From Leifsonia sp. CL147 (GTDB lineage Bacteria > Actinomycetota > Actinomycetes > Actinomycetales > Microbacteriaceae): a stretch of 64,000 nt of DNA. How positions within the stretch are numbered: position 1 is the stretch's first letter; every line of letters begins with the position of its first letter. Of this stretch, positions 26,766-33,887 are shown piece after piece. The notes under the pieces were generated by a model, which saw only the letters and a list, made by a program, of their open reading frames with translations, ran no database searches and was not told where the DNA came from. A program made the position numbers and the translations under genes. The stretch spans positions 434,678-498,677 of the forward strand of contig NZ_FOTM01000001.1 in NCBI RefSeq assembly GCF_900114565.1, given 5' to 3'.

Positions 26766-28282
26766 GCGACGCTCATTTCTGTTTCGGTGGGTCGGTCGAG
26801 GTCGGATGCCGCGGCGACCAGGTTGGCGATCGTGAGATCGGATCCGGAGAGCTCGGCGACGACGACGCCGCGGCCGAAGACGATCGCCCGGTGGGCGATC
26901 TTGGAGACCTCTTCCATGTCGGTGGAGACGACGAGGGCGGCGGTGCCCTGGCGCGCCGCATCCCGGAGCAGGCCGTAGATGTCGGCTTTCGCGCCCACAT
27001 CGACGCCCATGGTCGGCTCTTCGAGCACGACGACCTTGCGCCCGACGCCGAACCAGCGGGCCAGGATGACCTTCTGCTGGTTGCCGCCGGAGAAGGTGTC
27101 GAGCGGCAGCTCGGGATCGGCGGGCCTGATGCCGAAGTCGCGCACGTACTCCGCGGCCGCGGCCCGCTCCGCCTTGGCCGTGCGGAACTCGAAGGTCTTC
27201 CGCCCCCAGACCGCCGGGTTGAGGAAGAGGTTCTCGCGGACCGAGAGTCCCGGAGCGACGGCCTCGGCCTCCCGGTTGGAGGTCGCGAAGCCGATGCCGC
27301 GTGCGACGGCCGCCGCCGGGTTGCGCGGCACGAACGGACGCCCGTCGAGGCGCAGCTCGCCCGACTGGAGGGAGACCGCACCGGCGACGGCCCGGCCGAT
27401 CGGCTCCTGGCCGGCTCCCCGCAGACCGCAGAGCGCGACGACTTCGCCGCGGTGCACGCGCAGCGTGACCGGGCCGGCGCTCTCCACGGCGACCTCGTCG
27501 AGCTCGAGCCGCACCTCCGCATCCGGTTCGTCGAAGACGGTGTTCTCGGTGTGGCGCCCGACGATCAGCTCGACGAGCTCGCCGTGGCTGAGTCCGGCGA
27601 CCGGACGCTCGGCGACGACGTGGCCGTTGCGCATGACGACGGTGCGGGTCGAGATCTCGTAGATCTCGTCGAGGCGGTGGGAGACGTAGATCATCCCCAC
27701 GCCGCTGTCGCGGAGCCGGCGGAGCACGGCGAAGAGCCGCTCGACGTCGGCGGCAGGGAGGGACGCCGTCGGCTCGTCGAGCACGAGCAGTTTCGGCTTG
27801 GTGACGAGGCCTCGCGCGATGGCGAGGAGGCTCCGCTCGGTGCGCGGCAGATCGAAGACACGTGCTTCGGGATCGATGCCTCCGCCCACCAGTTCGAGCA
27901 CCTCGGCGGCCCGGCGGTTCATCGCTTTGCGATCGATCAGGCGCAGCCGGCGCGGGTAGCCCAGGACCTGCGCCATGTTCTCGGCGACGGTCATCCACTC
28001 GATGAGTCCCAGGTTCTGGTGGACGATCGAGATCTGGCGGCGGATCCCGGAGGAGTCGAGGTCGGCGCCGGACAGCTTCATCTCGCCGCTGTCCGGCTTG
28101 TACACGCCCGCGAGCATCTTGATGACCGTGGACTTGCCCGCGCCGTTCTCCCCGAGCAGGGACACGATCTCGCCCTGGTGGACGGCGAAGGTCACGTTCT
28201 CGGCGGCGCGCGTGGCGAAGAAGGACTTCGTCAGGTCGGTGACCTGCAGAAGGGGTATGGCAGCCGGGTCTGCGGTGTTCAT
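26762..28282 (-). CDS. Sugar ABC transporter ATP-binding protein (two ABC domains)
   Basis: 506 aa, RbsA/MglA type. N-terminal domain: Walker A LLGENGAGKSTVIKMLAG, Walker B PKLLVLDEPTASLPAADV; its signature is degenerate (LPRTERSLLAIARGL). C-terminal domain: signature FSGGNQQKVILARWFG, Walker B VVVLEEPTMGVDVGAKADI, no proper Walker A (ALCGLRGAGQEPIGRAV). This asymmetry is normal for the family. Starts 6 bp after the IclR gene. Confidence 0.92.
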   Translation of the reverse strand: MNTADPAAIPLLQVTDLTKSFFATRAAENVTFAVHQGEIVSLLGENGAGKSTVIKMLAGVYKPDSGEMKLSGADLDSSGIRRQISIVHQNLGLIEWMTVAENMAQVLGYPRRLRLIDRKAMNRRAAEVLELVGGGIDPEARVFDLPRTERSLLAIARGLVTKPKLLVLDEPTASLPAADVERLFAVLRRLRDSGVGMIYVSHRLDEIYEISTRTVVMRNGHVVAERPVAGLSHGELVELIVGRHTENTVFDEPDAEVRLELDEVAVESAGPVTLRVHRGEVVALCGLRGAGQEPIGRAVAGAVSLQSGELRLDGRPFVPRNPAAAVARGIGFATSNREAEAVAPGLSVRENLFLNPAVWGRKTFEFRTAKAERAAAAEYVRDFGIRPADPELPLDTFSGGNQQKVILARWFGVGRKVVVLEEPTMGVDVGAKADIYGLLRDAARQGTAALVVSTDMEEVSKIAHRAIVFGRGVVVAELSGSDLTIANLVAAASDLDRPTETEMSVA

Positions 28283-28288
28283 GGGGTC

Positions 28289-29068
28289 CTATCTCTCGGC
28301 GATGGGCGAAAGCTGACGGGCGAGCGATGTGAGGTCGGCGATGAGCCGCTCGCGAAGCTCCAGACGGACACGCTGGGTGAGCAGCGTGGTGGACACGGCG
28401 ATCGGCTCGCCCGTCGTGGGGACCGGCACCGCGAAGCAGGTGACGCCGATGGTGTTCTGCTCGTCGTCGATGGCGAAGCCGCGCAGTCTGACCTGGGTGA
28501 GCTCGCGCCGCAGCTCGGCGACGTTGCGGGGCGCCCGCTTCGTGGGACGGGGCAGTGCATCCACCCCGGAGAGGCGCGCATCCAGTTCGTCGGGCGGGAG
28601 GCTGGCCAGCATCGCCTTGCCGAGCGCGGTGACGGACGCGGGCATGCGCCGGCCGATGTCGCTGGCGAGCCGGATCGGTTGGCGGCCGTCGTGCCGGGCG
28701 AGGTAGATGACCTCCATCCCGTCGAGCGTGGCGAGCAGCGCGGTGTCGTTCTGCAGCGTGGGCAGCGCGTCGGTGATCCTCCGGAACTCGCCGACCAGCG
28801 TGGTGGATGCCAGCATCGACTGGCCGAGTTCGAGCACCTTGTAGCCGAGCATCCATCTCCGGCCGGACCGCCTGAGCATGTGCGCCGCCTCGAGCGTGGT
28901 CACCAGGTTCGAGGCCGACGACTTGGCGATGCCGAGTCCGATCGCGATGTCCGTGAGGGTCGCCGGTTCGGAGCGCGCGCCGAGGTACTCGAGCACCTGG
29001 ACCGCCCGGAAGGCGGCGGGCGCCGGAGTGTCGCCGGCGGCGGGATGCGACGAGGCGATGGCGGTCAT
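28289..29068 (-). CDS. IclR-family transcriptional regulator
   Basis: 259 aa. Winged helix with ATLTDIAIGLGIAKSSASNL; effector domain with LLATLDGMEVIYLARHDGRQ and FAIDDEQNTIGVTCFAVPVP. Second gene of the operon (overlaps the SMP-30 stop by 4 bp), so it is transcribed with the transporter it probably controls. The three GTTC-N8-GAAC sites at 30023-30084 in front of the operon are its likely autoregulatory operators. It is a paralogue of the IclR at 21360-22151. Confidence 0.88.
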   Translation of the reverse strand: MTAIASSHPAAGDTPAPAAFRAVQVLEYLGARSEPATLTDIAIGLGIAKSSASNLVTTLEAAHMLRRSGRRWMLGYKVLELGQSMLASTTLVGEFRRITDALPTLQNDTALLATLDGMEVIYLARHDGRQPIRLASDIGRRMPASVTALGKAMLASLPPDELDARLSGVDALPRPTKRAPRNVAELRRELTQVRLRGFAIDDEQNTIGVTCFAVPVPTTGEPIAVSTTLLTQRVRLELRERLIADLTSLARQLSPIAER

Positions 29069-29985
29069 GACGGCACCGTCACAGTGCGTGCGTCGCGCAC
29101 GAGGGTCTCGATCGTGTAGATGCTCGTCGTCGCGGCGATGAAGAGGGTACGTCCGTCGGCGCCTCCGAAGCAGAGGTTTCCGACGCACTCGGGCACCGGG
29201 ATGCGGCCCAGGAGGGTGCCGTCCGGAGCGTAGACCTGCACGGCGTCCGCACTCGACGTCCAGATGTTTCCGTGCTCGTCGACCCGGAAGCCGTCGGAGA
29301 GGCCGGGCTGGATGACGGCGAAGACGCGGCCGTCCATGCAGCGTCCGTCCTCGACGCGGTAGCAACGGATGTGGTGGTTCCCCGTCCCGTCGGTGCGCAG
29401 CGCGGCCGACGTGTCGGAGACGTAGAGGAGGGATTCGCCGGGGGAGAAGGCGAGTCCGTTGGGCTCCTCGATGTCGGTCACGACCGCATCGACCGACCCG
29501 GACGCCGGGTCGAACCGGAAGACGTAGTTGCCGCCGTATTCGGGGACGCCCGGGTGGCCTTCGTGCGGCTGGACGATGCCGTACGGCGGATCCGTGAACC
29601 AGATCGTTCCGTCGCGGGCCACGACCACGTCGTTGGGGGAGTTGAACCGCCGTCCGTTCCAGCTGTCGACCAGCGTCGTGACGACGCCGTCGCGATCGGC
29701 TTCGACGGCACGCCGGCCGTGCGAGCACTGGACGACGGTCCCGTCGTTCGCGAGGGTGCGGCCGTTGGGGTACTCGGCGTCGCTCAGATAGACCGTGACC
29801 TGGCCCGTCGTCCCGTCCGCTTCGAGGATGCGGTTGCCGGGGATGTCGCTCCAGCGCAGCGCGCCCCGGCTCGGGAGCCAGACCGGGCCCTCCGACCAGG
29901 TGGCGGCGGTGCACAGCAGGCGGAGGCTGGAATCCTCCGGCACGAGGTCGCGGAGGCCCGGCTCGGCAGCTCTCTGATGTGACAC
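29065..29985 (-). CDS. SMP-30/gluconolactonase/LRE family protein
   Basis: 306 aa beta-propeller lactonase hydrolysing aldonolactones to aldonates. Metal/catalytic blocks: ATWSEGPVWLPSRGALRWSD (Glu), RRFNSPNDVVVARDGTIWFT (Asn), IEEPNGLAFSPGESLLYVSD (Asn, Asp) and GLSDGFRVDEHGNIWTS. The GTG at 29985 is chosen because GGGAGG lies 6 nt upstream; an ATG at 30042 would run into the operator region. First gene of the operon, linking lactone hydrolysis to sugar-acid uptake. Confidence 0.87.
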   Translation of the reverse strand: MSHQRAAEPGLRDLVPEDSSLRLLCTAATWSEGPVWLPSRGALRWSDIPGNRILEADGTTGQVTVYLSDAEYPNGRTLANDGTVVQCSHGRRAVEADRDGVVTTLVDSWNGRRFNSPNDVVVARDGTIWFTDPPYGIVQPHEGHPGVPEYGGNYVFRFDPASGSVDAVVTDIEEPNGLAFSPGESLLYVSDTSAALRTDGTGNHHIRCYRVEDGRCMDGRVFAVIQPGLSDGFRVDEHGNIWTSSADAVQVYAPDGTLLGRIPVPECVGNLCFGGADGRTLFIAATTSIYTIETLVRDARTVTVPS

Positions 29986-30022
29986 GCTCAACCTCCCTTG
30001 GTTGTTCACCTGATCTAACACG

Positions 30023-30084
30023 GTTCCGCATAGTGAACGCAATGGACGTGTTCGAGATTTCGAACCGCGTTCAAAAAATGGAAC
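30023..30084. promoter_or_regulatory. Array of three GTTC-N8-GAAC operators
   Basis: Sites at 30023-30038, 30050-30065 and 30069-30084, each GTTC, eight bases, GAAC; the middle one is a perfect palindrome (GTTCGA-N4-TCGAAC). They cover the probable promoter of the SMP-30 operon (minus strand TTGCGT ... TTAGAT). Likely IclR binding sites. Confidence 0.6.
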
Positions 30085-30091
30085 CAGGTGT

Positions 30092-30598
30092 CTACCGAGG
30101 GGCGGCGGCGATCCCGTCGCGGATGCGGCCGAGCTGCTGCTCGAGGCCGGCTTCGGCCGGAATCACCAGGCCGCGCTCGTCGGGCTCGAGAGGTTCCAGT
30201 GTCGCGAACTGGGAGGCGAGGAGTCCGGGCGGCATGAACTCGTGGGAGCGACCCGCCAGTCGCTCGGCGATGAGCTCCGCGGTGCCGCTCACGTGGGCGA
30301 AGTACACGTCCGGCGCATGAGAGCGAAGGCGATCGCGATAGGCCCGCCGGAGGGCGGAGCAGGCGACCACATCCGCCGTTCCGTCGGCGAGCACCTCACC
30401 CACCAGGTCGAGCCACGGCCAGCGGTCCGCATCCACGAGGGGGATGCCCGCGGCCATCTTCGCGATGTTCCCGGCGGGATGCAGGGCGTCGGCATCGACG
30501 AAGACGAGTCCCTGCTGCTCTGCGAAGGCGGCGCCGACCGTCGACTTCCCGCACCCCGAGACCCCCATGACGACCAACGGTTGTGTGCGATGCGGCAT
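30092..30598 (-). CDS. gntK: Gluconokinase
   Basis: 168 aa, thermoresistant GntK type; phosphorylates gluconate to 6-phosphogluconate. P-loop VVMGVSGCGKSTVGAAFA, substrate block DADALHPAGNIAKMAAGIPL then DADRWPWLDLV, and RLAGRSHEFMPPGLLASQFATLEP without the final run. AGAGGAAG ribosome site. Placed directly upstream of the SMP-30 transporter operon; it gives the entry point for gluconate made by lactonase or idonate/gluconate dehydrogenases. Confidence 0.92.
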   Translation of the reverse strand: MPHRTQPLVVMGVSGCGKSTVGAAFAEQQGLVFVDADALHPAGNIAKMAAGIPLVDADRWPWLDLVGEVLADGTADVVACSALRRAYRDRLRSHAPDVYFAHVSGTAELIAERLAGRSHEFMPPGLLASQFATLEPLEPDERGLVIPAEAGLEQQLGRIRDGIAAAPR

Positions 30599-30749
30599 CG
30601 GCTTCCTCTCGATCCCTCGGACAGTACCAACGGTCGTCGCCGCCCGGAGCCCTCCGGGTCACCGCGCATCCAGCCGGCTGAACACGGGCCGAAACCCTGA
30701 CCCGCGACAGCGCCGAGATCCGGTACGGACGAGGCCCGGAAACCGCTCC

Positions 30750-30838
30750 TCACGTCTCCCGCAGCGAACGGATCATCCGCTGGAGGAGCCGGAACGCGTC
30801 CGTCTGCTCCTCCGGCGTCAGCTCCCGCAGGTTAGCGT
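30750..30838 (-). pseudogene. C-terminal remnant of a MarR-type regulator gene
   Basis: The minus strand reads ANLRELTPEEQTDAFRLLQR followed by MIRSLRET and a stop. This is the usual end of MarR-family proteins (LTPEE...L..L). No start codon or DNA-binding part exists upstream; the frame enters antisense to the LacI gene start, without domain homology. I read it as a truncated gene left behind by a rearrangement next to the island. It could also be a chance frame. Confidence 0.4.
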
Positions 30839-30844
30839 GTAGCC

Positions 30845-31840
30845 GTGAACCAGAACGCCGCACCGACCCTCTCGGACGTCGCCGCGCACGCGGGAGTCTC
30901 GCTGGCCACGGCCTCGCGTGCGCTCAACGGCAGTACCCGGCAGGTGCGGCCCGACCTGAAGACGCGTGTCCTCGCGTCGGCGGCCGCATTGGGATACAGC
31001 GTCAACTCGCAGGCGCAGGCGGTGGCGAAGGGCACCTCCAGCACGGTCGCTCTCGTCGTGGGCGACATCGCCGATCCGTACTTCTCCTCCATCGCCGCCG
31101 GTGTCGTCCGGGGCGCCCGGGAGCACGGTCTCTCGGTGACGCTGACCGGGCTCGAGGCGTCCGCGGTGCAGGAGGACTCCGGGCAGGAGGCCGCGCTCAT
31201 CGCCGCGCTCCGCGCGCAGCGTCCGCGGGCGGTGATCGTTGCAGCCGGACGGGAGACCGACGCGGGGTGGGAGGCGTTCTCGCACCTGAACGCGTTGACG
31301 GTGATCGGGCCCGACGTTCCGGGGATCCGGTCGGTCGCCGTCGCCAACCGTGACGGGGCCGCCGCGCTCGCGACCGGCCTCCGCGGGCTCGGATATTCCG
31401 ACTTCACCATCGTCGCCGGCGATGTCCGGCTGTCGACCGTCTCGGAGCGGATCGGCGGCTTCCTCTCCGTGGCCCCCGGAAGCCGCATCGTCGAGGGCGC
31501 GTTCTCGCGCGATGGCGGCCATCGGGCGATGGCGGAGTTGCTGGCCGCAGGCGCGCGGCCGGAGTGCGTGTTCGCGGTCACGGACGTCATGGCCATCGGC
31601 GTCGTCGGCGCCATCAAGGACGCCGGTCTGACACCAGGCGAGGACATCGCCGTCGCCGGATTCGATGACGTGCCGATCCTGCGCGACCTCACTCCGCGGC
31701 TGACGACGGTCGCGCTGCCGCTGGAGGAGATCGGGGAACGGGCGCTGGCCCTCGCCGTGTCCGACGTGTCCGACCTGCGGCTGAGCGAACCGATCGTCGG
31801 AGAGGTCCGCATCCGCGAGTCCACTCCTCGCACGGCCTAG
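30845..31840 (+). CDS. LacI-family transcriptional regulator
   Basis: 331 aa. Helix-turn-helix TLSDVAAHAGVSLATASRAL, hinge NSQAQAVAKGTSSTVALVV, periplasmic-binding-like core ending GFDDVPILRDLTPRLTTVAL. GTG start without a Shine-Dalgarno, possibly leaderless. The last 22 codons plus stop (31772-31840) are duplicated at 32928-32996, and the stop codon overlaps the stop of the opposing immunity gene (shared CTAG). Its likely target is the operon at 35969 via the operator at 35898, now separated from it by the toxin island. Confidence 0.9.
   Translation: MNQNAAPTLSDVAAHAGVSLATASRALNGSTRQVRPDLKTRVLASAAALGYSVNSQAQAVAKGTSSTVALVVGDIADPYFSSIAAGVVRGAREHGLSVTLTGLEASAVQEDSGQEAALIAALRAQRPRAVIVAAGRETDAGWEAFSHLNALTVIGPDVPGIRSVAVANRDGAAALATGLRGLGYSDFTIVAGDVRLSTVSERIGGFLSVAPGSRIVEGAFSRDGGHRAMAELLAAGARPECVFAVTDVMAIGVVGAIKDAGLTPGEDIAVAGFDDVPILRDLTPRLTTVALPLEEIGERALALAVSDVSDLRLSEPIVGEVRIRESTPRTA
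31772..31840 (+). repeat. 69-bp direct repeat, copy 1 (3' end of LacI gene)
   Basis: Encodes the last 22 residues and stop of the LacI protein (DLRLSEPIVGEVRIRESTP...). Matches 32928-32996 at 60 of 69 bases without gaps. The two copies bracket the inverted orphan toxin cassette exactly, like a target duplication or att-type repeat. Confidence 0.85.
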
Positions 31841-32346
31841 TCACGACAGGGCGGGGTGTCTCTGAGAACGAGCCCAGATTGCGCGCATCCGATTTGCATG
31901 GACCAGAACTCGTATCCCCAGTTACAGGTGTAGATACGCACCTCGGTCCAATCCGCGAGGAACTTGCCGGGGCCGTCGGTGAGTTTGTATCTGGAATTTT
32001 CAAAGCTGATTTCGAATAGATAATCATCGACTTTCCGCCACGTCACCGGGCCGTCATACCGATCCTCGCTGGTGAGCTTGATACACACATTGCCCGGCTC
32101 TTCCTGATACCCACGAGGCACACCGACCGCGTAACCGGTTCCATCGGTTCGCAGCGTTAGCGTCATGGGTCCCAGCGGTTCTTGGATGAGCCCCTTCCCT
32201 TCGTTGTAGAAGGTGCCACCCTTCCATTTGATGGTCTCTGTGAACAGTCTGCCGTCCGAGCACCCTGTGAGCGAGAGATACGTAAGGAGTGCGGCGAGGA
32301 GCACGCCCCATCTGGTCGCGGGCTTTCGCGACCACGGTGTTCTCAT
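31837..32346 (-). CDS. Immunity-type lipoprotein of the orphan cassette
   Basis: 169 aa. Signal peptide with lipobox LSLTGCSDG. Homologous along its length to the lipoprotein at 35172-35660: both share a WKGGTFY/WRGGTFY strand, TLTLRTDGTGYAVGVPRGY-like core, WRKVDDYLFEISF, DWTEVRIYTCN and a terminal CRD. The position directly after a toxin domain gene (ATGA overlap) marks it as the cognate immunity protein, exported and membrane-anchored. Lower GC than its surroundings. Its stop codon interlocks with that of the LacI gene. Confidence 0.75.
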   Translation of the reverse strand: MRTPWSRKPATRWGVLLAALLTYLSLTGCSDGRLFTETIKWKGGTFYNEGKGLIQEPLGPMTLTLRTDGTGYAVGVPRGYQEEPGNVCIKLTSEDRYDGPVTWRKVDDYLFEISFENSRYKLTDGPGKFLADWTEVRIYTCNWGYEFWSMQIGCAQSGLVLRDTPPCRD

Positions 32347-32777
32347 GATCCCGGCACCTGATTGAGACCGTTGAGTTTCGAATTCGCGATCTCCTCGTAG
32401 AACTGCTTCTCAGACAGCCCGTTCGGATACTTCTTGTAGAGGTCGTAACCGACCTGCACGGCCTCATCATCGAGAGGATCGTTTCCCTTCCCCGCGTCGA
32501 ACCCTGCAGAGGTGCCCAGGTTCGCACCTTGGAGCGCCGTGTCGAGGTCGACATCCCAGTGGGCGAGCATGGAACCGTACATCACGTTGCCGAAGACATC
32601 CGACCGGACGACGCGCCCCTGCCCGTCATGGAGATAGAAGAAGCCGCTTTCATACCCGAAGTCTTTCGCGAGGTAGACCTTCATAACCCATTCCCCATCG
32701 GTGGGGAATTTCTTGAGAAACGCTCCGACGCCCTGCACAGCGACCAGGTTCTCGAAGTTCGCGCCGCCGATGTTCAC
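32343..32777 (-). CDS. Orphan toxin C-terminal domain (polymorphic toxin type 44-like), no secretion domain
   Basis: 144 aa from a GTG. About three quarters identical by eye to the C-terminal ~130 residues of the LXG toxin at 33878-35191: GYESGFFYLHDGQGRVVRSD, VFGNVMYGSMLAHW, VGYDLYKKYPNGLSEKQFYE. The N-terminal LXG part is missing. Upstream, the first codons of the lap1-like gene (ATG at 32811, reading MSVGRIPL) are fused to it out of frame, so expression is doubtful: the GTG has no close ribosome site. The GDWDMK motif of the complete toxin reads GEWVMK here. A silent or recombination-reservoir cassette is the likely reading. Confidence 0.7.
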   Translation of the reverse strand: MNIGGANFENLVAVQGVGAFLKKFPTDGEWVMKVYLAKDFGYESGFFYLHDGQGRVVRSDVFGNVMYGSMLAHWDVDLDTALQGANLGTSAGFDAGKGNDPLDDEAVQVGYDLYKKYPNGLSEKQFYEEIANSKLNGLNQVPGS

Positions 32778-32794
32778 GAGAACACCGAAGAGGA

Positions 32795-32925
32795 ATTCTC
32801 CCTACTGACATTTGTCCCCTCGTCACTGCATCGGGCACGGCAAAGATGGTGCCTACCGGTCCGAAAACCTACCAGCCGCCGGAACACACGCCCGCGAGAC
32901 GACGCGATTGCGGACACTACCCGGA
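32795..32925 (-). repeat. Inverted copy of the toxin operon promoter region
   Basis: Read on the minus strand, this ~130 bp aligns with 33127-33258 on the plus strand (roughly 70% identical by eye; CCGCAATC, CCGTCTCGCG/TCGTCTCGCG, CAGTGACGAGGGG shared). It includes the ribosome site and start codon of the first gene. It begins 2-3 bp from the second 69-bp LacI repeat. Confidence 0.75.
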
Positions 32926-32927
32926 CG

Positions 32928-32996
32928 GACCTGCGGCTCAGCGAGCCGATCGCGGGAGAGGTCCGCATCCGCGAGTCCACTCCTTCCCGGGCGTAG
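32928..32996 (+). repeat. 69-bp direct repeat, copy 2 (displaced LacI 3' end)
   Basis: Codes for DLRLSEPIAGEVRIRESTPS, RA and a stop, in the same frame and length as the end of the LacI gene, but with no LacI sequence in front. Nineteen of 22 residues are identical. The 130 bp after it (to 33126) hold no recognisable gene. Confidence 0.85.
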
Positions 32997-33126
32997 CGCT
33001 CTCGCGGCGTGTTGCCCCGGCCTCGGAGCCTCGACCCCCCGCCCAATGCGTTCACACCTCACGGGGAAGAACAAGCAGAATGCACACGTCGGCGTTGCCG
33101 CGTGTTGCAGTCCTCCTCCGCGATCG

Positions 33127-33243
33127 TCCGATTGGTGGCCGCAATCACACCGTCTCGCGATCCGGTGTTCCTGTGGTTGGTATGTTTGCGGACCAGCCGG
33201 CATGCACATCGTTGCCGTGCTCGACGCAGTGACGAGGGGTCAG
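33127..33243 (+). promoter_or_regulatory. Probable promoter region of the LXG toxin operon
   Basis: About 117 bp upstream of the first gene, conserved in the inverted cassette where coding sequence has been lost, which implies a regulatory role. A TATGTT -10-like hexamer occurs at 33180-33185. GAGGGG ribosome site immediately before the ATG at 33244. Confidence 0.45.
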
Positions 33244-33528
33244 ATGTCAGCAGGAAACATCGTTTCGAGCACGGTCGGCGCCGATGCCGCGGTGCATGAG
33301 TTGGTAGGTATCGACGCCTCCGGGTATCCGGATCAGCAGGTGACGTTCGGTTTCACCGGCGGCATCCCCGGGATGGACGCGGGCCGCGATGTCACCAACG
33401 AGATGTGCCAGACCATCAGCCGGTTCTGTGCTGCGGTGTTGGGGCAGGCGAACACGTTCCCGGAGCTTGCCAGCAGTATCGAGAAGCGTGATGTCGCGGA
33501 TGCCGAACGCTGGGCGAGCTTCCCGTGA
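33244..33528 (+). CDS. Small helical LXG-associated protein (Lap1/DUF3130-like position)
   Basis: 94 aa, no signal peptide. First gene of a four-gene toxin operon. The second half (NEMCQTISRFCAAVLGQANT, FPELASSIEKRDVADAERW) looks like one long amphipathic helix, as in the WXG100-like partner Lap1 (TIGR04197/DUF3130) encoded ahead of LXG toxins in Firmicutes. I cannot see a strict family signature, so the assignment rests on size, helix content and gene order. Start set by GAGGGG 7 nt upstream. Its GTGA end overlaps the next gene. Confidence 0.6.
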   Translation: MSAGNIVSSTVGADAAVHELVGIDASGYPDQQVTFGFTGGIPGMDAGRDVTNEMCQTISRFCAAVLGQANTFPELASSIEKRDVADAERWASFP

Positions 33529-33887
33529 GCGCAGACAAGAGCGCGAGGGAACGCGCGGAACTGGACTGGCAGATCGAGCGCGTCGAACGGCAGGAGGACG
33601 AGTTCTCCGAGGCTCGGCAGCGTTACGAGCGTTCGTTGGAACAGTTCCGTGAGCAGTTCCATGCCGTGGGCCGGCACCGGGAATCCTCCCTCGGAGAGCG
33701 CATGCAAGCGGGGGATACCGGCGCGCAGCACGAACTCGAGACACGTCAAGAGCTGCTGTGGCAGGTTCACCGGTATGTCGAAGAGACCTCGGAGGAGTTG
33801 GAGCAGACACGTTCACGGGTCCGGCGGTCGTTTGACGATGAATTGGACAAGCTCGCCAAGGAGAGGAACGCGCTGCCATGGGAGTAA
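33525..33887 (+). CDS. Coiled-coil LXG-associated protein (Lap2/DUF3958-like position)
   Basis: 120 aa, almost entirely charged helix (ELDWQIERVERQEDEFSEAR; HRYVEETSEELEQTRSRVRR). No membrane segment or signal. In LXG operons of streptococci and enterococci, a second helical protein of about this size (DUF3958, Lap2) lies between Lap1 and the toxin and binds the LXG domain; this gene occupies that place. GTG start overlapping the previous stop by 4 bp; overlaps the toxin gene by 10 bp. Confidence 0.6.
   Translation: MSADKSARERAELDWQIERVERQEDEFSEARQRYERSLEQFREQFHAVGRHRESSLGERMQAGDTGAQHELETRQELLWQVHRYVEETSEELEQTRSRVRRSFDDELDKLAKERNALPWE

Noticed and set aside
32529-32996. Plus-strand open frame ending in the LacI-like tail
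   Set aside because: Its first part is antisense to the orphan toxin gene; only the last 22 codons have meaning, as the duplicated LacI end.
33127-33215. Toxin promoter region as a seventh copy of the 66-bp palindrome family (TGTTTGCGG, CCGGCATGC shared with R5)
   Set aside because: Similarity is limited to short blocks, without the paired right arm, so I do not count it.
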